Assembly: GCA_030041195.1 (NCBI GenBank)
Contig: JASHOI010000139.1
Span: 1 to 17,843, forward strand
Length of the DNA stretch: 17,843 nt
Direction: 5' to 3'
Source of the DNA: Streptosporangiaceae bacterium
GTDB lineage: Bacteria > Actinomycetota > Actinomycetes > Streptosporangiales > Streptosporangiaceae
Part shown: positions 6,464 to 13,812 of the stretch, piece after piece
How positions within the stretch are numbered: position 1 is the stretch's first letter
Layout: each line of letters starts with the position of its first letter
Program-made: the position numbers and the translations under genes
Notes under the pieces: model-generated
Seen by the model: only the letters and a program-made list of their open reading frames with translations
What the model was told of the DNA's origin: nothing
Database searches by the model: none

Positions 6464-7825
6464 TCAGTCCGTGGCGATGAAGACGTTCTTGGTCTCGGTG
6501 AACGCGTCCGGCGCGTCCGGCCCGAGCTCGCGGCCCAGGCCGGACTGCTTGAACCCGCCGAACGGCGTCCAGTAGCGCACCGACGAGTGCGAGTTCACCG
6601 ACAGGTTCCCGGTCTCCACGGCCCGGGACACCCGGATCGCGCGGCCGACGTCCGAGGTCCAGATCGACCCGGACAGGCCGTAGGGCGTGTCGTTGGCGAT
6701 CAAGACGCCGTCGGCCTCATCCTCGAACGGCGTGACGGTGACCACCGGCCCGAACACCTCCTCGGTGTAGGCCGGGTCGTCGGCGGCGACCGGCGCGAGC
6801 ACGGTCGGCGGGAACCAGAACCCCGGGCCGTCGGGGGCGCTGCCGCGGAACGCTACCGGGGCCCCGTCGGGCACGTAGGACGCGACGTGCTCCCGGTGCG
6901 CCGCGGAGATGAGCGGGCCCATCTCGGTGCCCGGCGCGGCCGGGTCGCCGACCGCGACGCTGCGGACCGCGGGCTCGAGCAGCTCCATGAACCGGTCAAG
7001 CACCGGGCGCTGCACCAGGATCCGGGACCGGGCGCAGCAGTCCTGCCCGGCGTTGTCGAACACCGCGTACGGCGCGGTCGCGGCGGCCCGCTCCAGGTCG
7101 GCGTCGGCGAACACGATGTTGGCGCTCTTGCCGCCGAGTTCCAGGGTGACGCGCTTGATGTGCCGGGCGCAGCCGGCCATGACCTGGCTGCCGACCTCGG
7201 TGGACCCGGTGAAGACGATCTTCCGCACCTGGGGGTGGTCGACCAGGCGCTGGCCGACCACGCTGCCCTTGCCGGGCAGCACCTGCAGCACGCCTTCGGG
7301 CAGCCCGGCCTCCAGAGCCAGCTCGGCGATCCTGATCGCGGTCAGCGGGGTCAGCGCGGCCGGCTTCGCGACCACCGTGTTCCCCGACGCGAGCGCCGGT
7401 GCCATGCCCCAGGCGAAGATCGGCATCGGGAAGTTCCACGGCACGATCAGGCCCACCACGCCGACCGGCTCGTGGAACGTCACGTTCAGGCCACCGGGCA
7501 CCGGGATCTGCTTGCCGATCAGCCGCTCGGGCGCGGCGGAATAGTAGAGCAGCACGTCGCGGACGTGCCCGGCCTCCCAGCTGGCCTGGCCGATGGGATG
7601 CCCCGAGCCGGCCACCTCCAGGTCGGCCAGCTCGGCGACGTGCGCGTCCACAGCGGCGGCGAACCGGCGCAGCAGGGCGGCCCGGTCCCCGGGCGCGACG
7701 GCCCGCCAGGCCTGCTGCGCGGTGACCGCCCGGGCGATCGCGGCGTCGGTCTCCTCGGCGTCGGCCTCGGCCACCGTCGTGACCGGCTGCTCGGTGGCCG
7801 GGTTCAGCACCGTGAACTCGGACAT
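6464..7825 (-). CDS. Aldehyde dehydrogenase (PuuC-like, NAD(P)-dependent)
   Basis: Oxidises an aldehyde to a carboxylic acid; in this context probably a gamma-glutamylated amino-aldehyde. It has 453 residues, somewhat shorter than the usual 480-500. Visible motifs: VPWNFPMPI with the catalytic Asn (about 129-136), cofactor loop FTGSTEVG (205-212), general base Glu229 in LELGGKSAN, nucleophile Cys263 in GQDCCARSR, EEVFGPVV, and PFGGFKQSGLGRELG near the C-terminus. The ATG has an AGGTGG ribosome site about 10 nt upstream. It lies between the ligase (55-nt gap) and the SDR (67-nt gap), matching the PuuC position in a gamma-glutamylation pathway. Exact substrate is not readable; betaine-aldehyde or succinate-semialdehyde type activity is an alternative. 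Confidence 0.87.
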   Translation of the reverse strand: MSEFTVLNPATEQPVTTVAEADAEETDAAIARAVTAQQAWRAVAPGDRAALLRRFAAAVDAHVAELADLEVAGSGHPIGQASWEAGHVRDVLLYYSAAPERLIGKQIPVPGGLNVTFHEPVGVVGLIVPWNFPMPIFAWGMAPALASGNTVVAKPAALTPLTAIRIAELALEAGLPEGVLQVLPGKGSVVGQRLVDHPQVRKIVFTGSTEVGSQVMAGCARHIKRVTLELGGKSANIVFADADLERAAATAPYAVFDNAGQDCCARSRILVQRPVLDRFMELLEPAVRSVAVGDPAAPGTEMGPLISAAHREHVASYVPDGAPVAFRGSAPDGPGFWFPPTVLAPVAADDPAYTEEVFGPVVTVTPFEDEADGVLIANDTPYGLSGSIWTSDVGRAIRVSRAVETGNLSVNSHSSVRYWTPFGGFKQSGLGRELGPDAPDAFTETKNVFIATD

Positions 7826-7880
7826 GCGCTTGTTTCCACCTTTCCCTTATCGCACGGAGCGGGCCGCGGGCCCGCCAGCG

Positions 7881-9281
7881 CTAGAGGCGCTCGAAGCAGC
7901 GCTGCAGCTCCCAGTCGGTCACCGCGGCGTCGTAGGCGGTCAGTTCCACGTTGGCGTAGTTGGCGTAGTGCTCCACCACTTCGGCCCCGAACGCCTGGCG
8001 GGCCAGGTCGCTCTTCTGCCACAGCTCGAGCGCGTCGCGCAGGGTGTGTGGCACCCGGGCGGAGGTGTCGAGGTAGGCGTTGCCCTCGACGGCCGCCTCG
8101 AGCGGCAGCTCGTGGTCGATGCCGTGCAGGCCGGCGGCGATCATCGCGGCGACCGCCAGGTAGGGGTTCACGTCCCCGCCGGGGACCCGGTTTTCGGTCC
8201 GCAGCGACGCGCCGTGCCCGACCAGGCGCAGCGCGCAGGTCCGGTTGTCCGGCCCCCAGCGGACCGAGGTGGGGGCGAAGCTTCCGGGCACGTACCGCTT
8301 GTAGGAATTGATGTTGGGCGCGTAGAACAGCGTGAACTCGCGCAGCGCGGCCAGCTGCCCGGCCAGGAAGTGCTCGCCGAGCGCGGACAGGCCGTGCTGC
8401 CCCTGGCCTGCCATGACCGGGTCGCCGTCCGCGCCGCGGAGCGACAGGTGGATGTGGCAGGAGTTGCCCTCCCGGGCGTTCGGCTTGGCCATGAACGTGA
8501 TGCTGGCCCCGTCCTGCGCCGCGATCTCCTTGGCCCCGGTCTTGTAGATCGAGTGGTTGTCACAGGTCGCCACCGCTTCGGCGTAGCGGAACGCGATCTC
8601 GTGCTGGCCGAGGTTGCATTCACCCTTGGCCGACTCGACGTACAGCCCGGCGCCGGCCATCTCGTTCCGGATCCGGCGCAGCAGCGGCTCGATCCGGGAG
8701 GTGCCCAGGATCGAGTAGTCCACGTTGTACTGGTTGGCCGGCACCAGGTCGCGGTAGGCCTTGGCCGCGGCCTGCTCGTAGGAGTCGTTGTAGACGATGA
8801 ACTCCAGCTCGGTGCCCACCATCGCGGTCCACCCGCGCTCGGCCAGCCGCTGCTCCTGAGCCCGCAGAATCTGCCGCGGCGAGGCCACGACAGGGGAGCC
8901 GTCCAGCCAGGTCAGGTCCGCGATGACCATGGCCGTGCCGTCGTGCCACGGGACGCGGCGCAGCGTGGCCATGTCCGGCACGAGCACGAAGTCCCCGTAG
9001 CCGCGGTCCCAGGACGACATCGCGTACCCGTCAACGGTGTTCATCTCCACGTCCACCGCGAGCAGGTAGTTGCAGCCCTCGGAGTAGTGCTGGGCCACCT
9101 CTTCGAGGAAGAACTCCGCGGATAGCCGCTTCCCCTGGAGCCTGCCCTGCATGTCGGTGAAGGCCAGCACCACGGTATCGATCTTGTCCTCGCCGGCCTC
9201 GACCCGCAGCTGCTCCATGGTCAGCATGCCGCGCTGCCGGCGCTGCGGCCCAGGTCCCCGGTACTTCGTCGGCATTGACAT
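7881..9281 (-). CDS. Glutamine-synthetase-like gamma-glutamyl-amine ligase (PuuA / GlnA3-GlnA4 type)
   Basis: A 466-residue member of the glutamine synthetase superfamily that probably joins glutamate to an organic amine at the cost of ATP rather than assimilating ammonia. The catalytic core is present: metal-binding Glu158 and Glu160 in GTELEF, Glu221 and Glu228 in ECNLGQHE, the CHIHLS histidines (276, 278), RYVPGSFAPTSVRWG and ENRVPGGDVNPY. The adenylylation motif of true GlnA (DLYDLPPEE) is missing; that region reads GNAYLDTSARVPHTL, as expected for PuuA-type ligases that escape nitrogen control. The N-terminus has two near-adjacent ATGs (9281 and 9275). Context supports amine utilisation: a permease gene 38 nt upstream, and dehydrogenases and a PuuD-like hydrolase downstream. 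Streptomyces GlnA3 (polyamines) and GlnA4 (ethanolamine) are the best-studied relatives; which one this resembles more cannot be judged by eye. Confidence 0.87.
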   Translation of the reverse strand: MSMPTKYRGPGPQRRQRGMLTMEQLRVEAGEDKIDTVVLAFTDMQGRLQGKRLSAEFFLEEVAQHYSEGCNYLLAVDVEMNTVDGYAMSSWDRGYGDFVLVPDMATLRRVPWHDGTAMVIADLTWLDGSPVVASPRQILRAQEQRLAERGWTAMVGTELEFIVYNDSYEQAAAKAYRDLVPANQYNVDYSILGTSRIEPLLRRIRNEMAGAGLYVESAKGECNLGQHEIAFRYAEAVATCDNHSIYKTGAKEIAAQDGASITFMAKPNAREGNSCHIHLSLRGADGDPVMAGQGQHGLSALGEHFLAGQLAALREFTLFYAPNINSYKRYVPGSFAPTSVRWGPDNRTCALRLVGHGASLRTENRVPGGDVNPYLAVAAMIAAGLHGIDHELPLEAAVEGNAYLDTSARVPHTLRDALELWQKSDLARQAFGAEVVEHYANYANVELTAYDAAVTDWELQRCFERL

Positions 9282-9319
9282 CCCATCAGGTTAGGCGGGC
9301 AGGCCGGGGCGGAGAGTGA

Positions 9320-10840
9320 TCATGTGGAGAGCTCCCTCTCGATCGCTGCCAGCTCCTCGGGCGTGCCCTGCACCTTCGGCCCGGTGAACCAGTTACGCGC
9401 GGACACCAGCCAGTAGATTCCGGCGAAGCCGATCACGACCACGACCGCGACGATCGTGTAGTTGAAGTTGGACCAGCCGATCGGGCTCGCGGTCGGCAGC
9501 ATGAACAGGATCGTGATGAAGACCACCCAGATCACCGCGATGATGCCGACCGGGTAGCTCCACCGGCCCAGGTGCCAGGGCCCGCGCTGGAAGCTGGAGC
9601 CCTGCCGCAGCCGCAGGAACGTGGGCGAGACGTAGGCGATGTACAGGCCGATCGTCGCGATCGAGGTGACCGCCGCGTACGCCGCGCTGTTCCAGAGGTA
9701 GGGCAGGCCGAGGATCAGCGCGCCGACGGCCGCCAGCCAGATCGCGTTGGTCGGCGTCCGGGTCCGCTTGTTCACCCGGTGCCAGATGGACGAGCCCGGC
9801 AGCGCGCCGTCGCGGGAGAACGCGTAGATCATCCGCGAGTTCGCGGTCACCGACGACATCCCGCAGAACAGCTGGGCGCCGATCGCGATCAGCAACAGCA
9901 CCTTCGCGCCTGCGGTGCCGATGGCGTTGGCGAACACCTGGGCGGGCGGCACCAGCGCGCCCAGGTCGCCCGCGTACTGGCTCTTCTGGATCGCGAACGT
10001 GATCCCGATCAGCAGCAGCCAGCCAGCGAACAAAGACACCAGGATCGACATCACGATGCCGCGGGGGCCGCTGCGGGCCGCGTTGTGCGTCTCCTCGGTC
10101 ATGTGCGCCGACGCGTCGTACCCGGTGAACGTGTACTGGGCCAGCAGCAGCCCGAGCAGCAGCACGTAGAACGTGCTGTGCCAGCCGGTGTCGTTGAACG
10201 TCGATGTGAACACGTACGACGCCGTCGCGTGGTGCGACGGCACGAACGCGAGCACGCTGACGATGATCAGCACGCCAAGGATGTGCCACCAGACGCTCAC
10301 GTCGTTCAGCAGCGCGACCAGCCGGATGCCGAACTGGTTCAGCAGCCCGTGCACCAGCAGCACGCAGGCGAAGATCAGGATCGTGACCCAGTGCGCGGTG
10401 CTGACCCCCCAGGTCAGGCTCAGGAACGCGTTGATGAAGAACGCGCAGCCGAAGTCGATGCCCGCGGTGATCGCCACCTGGCCGAGGAAGTTGAACCAGC
10501 CGGTGAACCAGGACCAGGCCGGCCCGTGCGTGCGGGCCAGCTTCGCCGACCAGTAGTACAGGCCGCCCGCGGTGGGGAAGCTGGAGCAGACCTCGGCCAT
10601 GGCCAGGCCGACCATGAGCGTCATGATGCCGACGATCGGCCAGCCCCAGGTGATGATCGCCGGGCCGCCGGTGCCCATGCCGTACCCGTACAGGGTCAGG
10701 CACCCGGACAGGATCGAGATGATCGTGAACGAGACGGCGAAGTTGGAGAACCCGGACATCCGCCTGCGCAGCTCCTGGGCGTAGCCGAGCCGGTGGAGTT
10801 CTTCCTCGTCGCTGCTGAGCGCTTGCTCGTTGATCGCCAC
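9320..10840 (-). CDS. APC-family amino acid/polyamine/GABA permease
   Basis: Polytopic permease of 506 residues with about twelve hydrophobic segments, of the amino acid/choline transporter branch of the APC superfamily (GABA and choline permease relatives). The N-terminal cytoplasmic part (ELHRLGYAQELRRRMS) leads into FSNFAVSFTIISILSG and GYGMGTGGP, the typical first-helix substrate region. Later marks are AEVCSSFPTAGGLYYW and SRMIYAFSRDGALPGS. The start is GTG at 10840 with GAGGAG six nt upstream. As first gene of the operon, facing the divergent FadR regulator across an operator-like palindrome, it probably imports the amine or amino alcohol that the enzymes degrade. The specific substrate is inferred from context only. 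Confidence 0.87.
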   Translation of the reverse strand: MAINEQALSSDEEELHRLGYAQELRRRMSGFSNFAVSFTIISILSGCLTLYGYGMGTGGPAIITWGWPIVGIMTLMVGLAMAEVCSSFPTAGGLYYWSAKLARTHGPAWSWFTGWFNFLGQVAITAGIDFGCAFFINAFLSLTWGVSTAHWVTILIFACVLLVHGLLNQFGIRLVALLNDVSVWWHILGVLIIVSVLAFVPSHHATASYVFTSTFNDTGWHSTFYVLLLGLLLAQYTFTGYDASAHMTEETHNAARSGPRGIVMSILVSLFAGWLLLIGITFAIQKSQYAGDLGALVPPAQVFANAIGTAGAKVLLLIAIGAQLFCGMSSVTANSRMIYAFSRDGALPGSSIWHRVNKRTRTPTNAIWLAAVGALILGLPYLWNSAAYAAVTSIATIGLYIAYVSPTFLRLRQGSSFQRGPWHLGRWSYPVGIIAVIWVVFITILFMLPTASPIGWSNFNYTIVAVVVVIGFAGIYWLVSARNWFTGPKVQGTPEELAAIERELST

Positions 10841-10905
10841 GGCGTGCTCCTCGGATCAGGGGTTTTGCAGGTTCGCCGCCTCGTCGCTGGCCGGCCGCCG
10901 GAGTT

Positions 10906-10927
10906 AATGGTTCAATTTCGAACCAAT
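10906..10927. promoter_or_regulatory. Operator-like palindrome between permease and fadR-type genes
   Basis: TGGTTC (10908-10913), six spacer bases and GAACCA (10920-10925) form a perfect inverted repeat; one more outer pair matches if a mismatch is allowed. It sits in the only markedly AT-rich patch of the divergent intergenic region (about 10902-10930). TGGT...ACCA half-sites are the kind bound by FadR-subfamily GntR regulators. Position, about 66 nt before the permease start and 170 nt before the regulator start, suits repression of both directions. Promoter hexamers overlapping it are too degenerate to call. Confidence 0.55.
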
Positions 10928-10988
10928 GATGGACGTGCGCAACGGAATGTTCAAGACCCGGGACCAGATTCGCAACACACGTCCCGCA

Positions 10989-11030
10989 GGCACCGGCACG
11001 CGGGCGAGGCGGGATCCCCGTGCCGGTGCC
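10989..11030 (+). other. Hairpin in the regulator leader
   Basis: GGCACCGGCACG (10989-11000) and CGTGCCGGTGCC (11019-11030) are perfect 12-bp complementary arms around an 18-nt loop. It lies in the probable 5' untranslated region of the FadR-type gene. No T-tract follows, so it is not an intrinsic terminator in the usual form. It may stabilise the leader, affect translation, or act as a DNA site; function unknown. Confidence 0.45.
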
Positions 11031-11063
11031 ATCCGCCGTAGAGTCAGCGGGACAGCGCCGGTC

Positions 11064-11085
11064 CGGCAGGGACCGGTCCCGCCGG
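11064..11085 (+). other. Palindrome and hairpin abutting the regulator's ribosome site
   Basis: GGGACCGGTCCC (11069-11080) is a perfect 12-bp palindrome. Flanking CCGGC (11063-11067) and GCCGG (11081-11085) extend the stem with one bulged A. The last bases of the 3' arm overlap the start of the ribosome binding site (11084-11089), so folding could mask it. The GACC/GGTC halves could alternatively be a protein-binding site for autoregulation. Confidence 0.4.
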
Positions 11086-11089
11086 AGGG
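11084..11089 (+). promoter_or_regulatory. Ribosome binding site deciding the FadR-type start
   Basis: GGAGGG, nearly ideal, lies 5 nt before the GTG at 11095. It supports that codon over the in-frame GTG at 11020, which has no ribosome site and falls inside the leader hairpin. Confidence 0.7.
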
Positions 11090-11094
11090 CGACC

Positions 11095-11832
11095 GTGGAG
11101 AGCAGCGGGCTTGACCTGACCAGCCTGCTCCGGCCGGTGCGCGAGGGCCTTGCTTTCGAGGAGACCGTCGAGCGGCTGCTGACGCTGATCAAGCTCGGCG
11201 TGGTCGGTCCGGGGGAGCGGTTCCCGGCCGAGCGCGAGCTGGCCGCGCAGCTCGGCATCAGCCGCCTGACCCTGCGCGAGGCCCTGAGTGAGCTGGCGCG
11301 CGCCGGTTACGTGGAGTCGCGCCGCGGCAGGTCCGGCGGCTCGTTCGTGACCGGCGCGCCGCCCGCCCCGGACCGCGGCGAGCTGCGCCGGCTGACCCAG
11401 GAGGACAAGGGAAAGCTGGCCGACGCGCTCACGTTCCGGCAAGCGGTGGAGACCGGGGCGGCCGAGGCCCTCGCCCAGCTCGTGGCCCAGTCAGCGGCGC
11501 GGCCCGACACCCGGCAGGCGCTGCTGGCGAGGCTTGCCGAGGTGAACGACGCGTGCCCGCAGGATTACCGGCGCCTGGACACCCTGTTCCACCTGTCCAT
11601 CGCCGAGCTCACCGGGTCCAGCCTGCTGACCAGCGCCTGCGGGGAGGCGCGGATGCGGCTGAACGACCTGCTGAACGCGATCCCGGTGCTGCAGCGCAAC
11701 ATCAATCACACCGCCGGGCAGCACACGGCGATCGTGAACGCGATCCTGGCCGGCGACCCTGCCAGGGCGCGACGCGAGATGTCGGAGCATATCGCCGGCA
11801 CCGCCGCCCTGCTGCGCGGTTTCCTGGCCTGA
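11095..11832 (+). CDS. FadR-subfamily GntR transcriptional regulator
   Basis: DNA-binding regulator of 245 residues from the GTG at 11095. The N-terminal winged helix-turn-helix reads PGERFPAERELAAQLGIS, then LTLREALSELARAGYVESRRGR, then GGSFV, the GntR signature (about 38-85). The all-helical C-terminal FCD ligand domain follows, with candidate metal and ligand residues in DTLFHLSIAELTGS, GQHTAIVNAILAGD and MSEHI. FadR-type proteins usually repress neighbouring catabolic genes and are released by a pathway metabolite. Being divergent from the gamma-glutamylation operon, with an operator-like palindrome between them, it is the natural regulator of that operon; it could equally act on the Opp genes 219 nt downstream. 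The effector is unknown; a gamma-glutamyl intermediate or the free amine are reasonable guesses. Confidence 0.88.
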   Translation: MESSGLDLTSLLRPVREGLAFEETVERLLTLIKLGVVGPGERFPAERELAAQLGISRLTLREALSELARAGYVESRRGRSGGSFVTGAPPAPDRGELRRLTQEDKGKLADALTFRQAVETGAAEALAQLVAQSAARPDTRQALLARLAEVNDACPQDYRRLDTLFHLSIAELTGSSLLTSACGEARMRLNDLLNAIPVLQRNINHTAGQHTAIVNAILAGDPARARREMSEHIAGTAALLRGFLA

Positions 11833-11875
11833 GATCTGCGCCCGCCGCGCACCGCTGCCGCCGCGCCGGCGCGCC

Positions 11876-11904
11876 AGCCAGCGCAAAGACACCGCGCCCT
11901 GGCT
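11876..11904 (+). terminator. Possible stem-loop terminator after the regulator
   Basis: AGCCAG (11876-11881) and CTGGCT (11899-11904) pair, and an inner CGC/GCG step extends the stem past a 2-nt bulge. It starts 43 nt after the regulator's stop codon. No T-tract follows, so termination here would be of the U-less type common in actinomycetes, or not at all. Confidence 0.3.
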
Positions 11905-11933
11905 CGGCGCTGATAACGAAATGACCCGGGCTC

Positions 11934-12001
11934 AACCGCTTTTTGATTCCAAAGCGTTACCTGCGTACTCCTCGCCCAGTATGTCCCGCCGCGAATATGA
12001 T
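11934..12001 (+). promoter_or_regulatory. Promoter/operator region of the Opp operon
   Basis: The gap 11833-12051 contains an AT-richer stretch in an otherwise GC-rich window. CGCTTT (11937-11942) and AAAGCG (11951-11956) form a perfect inverted repeat, extended outward by AA/TT across a bulge. TTGATT, a 4/6 match to a -35 box, lies in its loop (11943-11948), with a weak -10 candidate TACTCC 17 nt on. A better -10 sequence, TATGAT, occurs at 11996-12001 but lacks a -35 partner. Either would give a leader of at least 40 nt before the start at 12052. Confidence 0.4.
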
Positions 12002-12051
12002 CCCCGGGAACGTGCGGCGTCGGCGGGAGAATTCACCGGCTGGAGGCGTCA

Positions 12052-13788
12052 ATGAAGCCAGTGCACTCGGTTGCAACACATCATGCGCGCCGCATGCGGC
12101 GCCACCCCCTGCTGTATGCGGGCGCGGTCGCGGCCGCGGCGGCCCTGGCGCTGGCGGGCTGCGGCGCCAGCTCGTCGTCGCCCAGCACCAGCAGCTCGGC
12201 CACGCCGCGCAGCGGCGGGGTGTTCACGATCCTGGCGAACTCCAACTTCGGCACGGCGGACCCGGCGGTCAACTACACGCTGGAGGAGTGGCAGCTGCTG
12301 ATCGACACCGGCGACGGGCTGACGGCGTTCGCGCGCCTGCCCGGCATCGCCGGCACCAAGATCGTTCCTGACCTCGCGACGTCCATCCCGCTGCCGACCA
12401 ACCACGGGCTGACGTACACGTTCCACGTCCGCCGGGGGATCAAGTTCTCCAACGGCCAGACCCTCGAGCCGAGCGATTTCGTCACCACGTTCGAGCGCGA
12501 GTTCACGACCGCCGGGCCGGACCCCTTCTACAGCGTCATTGACGGCACGCAGAACTGCTCGACCAAGGGCTGCAACCTCAGCAAGACCGGCGTCATCGCC
12601 AACGACTCCGCCTACACGCTGACGATCAACCTGAACACGCCCGATCCCCAGCTCATGGACCAGCTCGCGCTGCCGTTCGCCTATGCGGTCCCGGCCGACA
12701 CGCAGATGACGACGACCGGCAACAACGTGCCGCCCGGCACCGGCCCGTACATGTGGAAGTCCTACAACCCCAACACCGAGGCGGTCCTGGTCCGCAACCC
12801 CTACTTCCACGTGTGGAGCTCGATAGCGCAGCCGGCCGGCTACCCGAACGAGATCGTCGAGAAGTACGGGCTGCAGGTCTCCGACGAGGTCACCGAGGTC
12901 GAGAACGGCGAGGCTGACGAGGTGTTCGACGGCGACCAGATCCCGTCCGACATGCTCAACCAGCTCAACAGCGCCAAGTACGCCAGCCAGGTGCACGTGA
13001 ACACGCTCACCGCCGACTGGTACTTCGCTCTCAACACCAAGACCGCGCCGTTCAACAACGTGGAAGCCCGCCAGGCGATCAACTACGCGGCCAACCGCAC
13101 GGCGTACGTCAAGATCGCGGGCGGCCCCGAGCTCGCCGTCCCGGCCTGCCAGATCCTGCCGCCGAACTTCCCCTCCTACGTGGCCTACTGCCCGTACACC
13201 ACCGGGAAGCAGACCGTCTGGTCCGGGCCCAACCTCGCCAAGGCCAAGGCGCTGGTGAAGGCCTCCGGCACGCTCGGCGACAAGGTCGTGGTCAACAGCA
13301 CCAACGACCAGACCGGCACGGCGCTCGCCGAGCAGATGGTCTCCGACCTGGACTCGATCGGCTACAAGGCGAGCACGCAGCTGATGACCGCGGGCGTCCA
13401 GTACCCGTACGTGCAGGACTCGGCGAACTCGGCGAACTGGCAGGTCGCCTGGTCGGCGTGGTATCAGGACTACCCGGCCGCCGAGGACTTCCTGAACGTC
13501 CTGCTCGGCTGCGGCAGTATCCACCCGAACAGCGACGCCAGCCCGAACATCGCCGCCTACTGTGACGCGTCCACCCAGGCCCAGATCACCAAGGCCGAGG
13601 CGGAGCAGGCCACCGACCCGTCAGCGGCCGCGGCGCTGTGGACCCAGATCGACCACGAGGACACCCTCGCCGCGCCGTGGGTCGACCTGTACAACCCCAA
13701 GCAGATCGACTTCCTCGCGAAGAACGTGCACGGCTACAAGTGGAACCCGCAGTGGTACATCCTGATCGACCAGCTGTGGCTGTCCTAG
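12052..13788 (+). CDS. Oligopeptide/dipeptide ABC transporter substrate-binding lipoprotein (SBP family 5)
   Basis: Extracytoplasmic binding protein of 578 residues, a usual length for OppA/DppA-like proteins. The N-terminus is a lipoprotein signal: basic MRRHP segment, hydrophobic run, and lipobox LAGC with the lipidated cysteine at residue 37, followed by a Ser-rich linker (ASSSSPSTSSS). Family marks include FTFHVRRGIKFSNGQTLEPSDFV-type sequence at about 122-144, GTGPYMWKSYNP, VRNPYFHVW and the EARQAINYA motif. The ATG at 12052 has GGAGG five nt upstream; an internal ATG at residue 15 would also leave a workable signal peptide. It is the first gene of an importer operon. Substrate could be di- or oligopeptides, but family-5 proteins also bind sugars, nickel chelates and other solutes. 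Confidence 0.9.
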   Translation: MKPVHSVATHHARRMRRHPLLYAGAVAAAAALALAGCGASSSSPSTSSSATPRSGGVFTILANSNFGTADPAVNYTLEEWQLLIDTGDGLTAFARLPGIAGTKIVPDLATSIPLPTNHGLTYTFHVRRGIKFSNGQTLEPSDFVTTFEREFTTAGPDPFYSVIDGTQNCSTKGCNLSKTGVIANDSAYTLTINLNTPDPQLMDQLALPFAYAVPADTQMTTTGNNVPPGTGPYMWKSYNPNTEAVLVRNPYFHVWSSIAQPAGYPNEIVEKYGLQVSDEVTEVENGEADEVFDGDQIPSDMLNQLNSAKYASQVHVNTLTADWYFALNTKTAPFNNVEARQAINYAANRTAYVKIAGGPELAVPACQILPPNFPSYVAYCPYTTGKQTVWSGPNLAKAKALVKASGTLGDKVVVNSTNDQTGTALAEQMVSDLDSIGYKASTQLMTAGVQYPYVQDSANSANWQVAWSAWYQDYPAAEDFLNVLLGCGSIHPNSDASPNIAAYCDASTQAQITKAEAEQATDPSAAAALWTQIDHEDTLAAPWVDLYNPKQIDFLAKNVHGYKWNPQWYILIDQLWLS

Positions 13789-13812
13789 TCGTCCGGTCGC
13801 TGAAGGGCGCCC

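Noticed and set aside
7866..7875. GCGGGCCCGC palindrome between the ligase and aldehyde dehydrogenase genes
   Set aside because: Short, all G/C, with no neighbouring signal; expected by chance.
9572..11041. A 489-codon plus-strand open frame across the permease and the divergent promoter region
   Set aside because: It is antisense to a well-supported permease, is very rich in Arg/Gln/Asp/His, and has no motif.
11020..11094. Earlier GTG start for the FadR-type regulator
   Set aside because: No ribosome site; the added residues are basic and low-complexity, while the GTG at 11095 has a near-ideal site and normal domain spacing.
12049..13524. A 491-codon minus-strand open frame
   Set aside because: It lies antisense to the binding-protein gene, whose lipobox, motifs and ribosome site are all clear. 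Composition is typical of a shadow frame.
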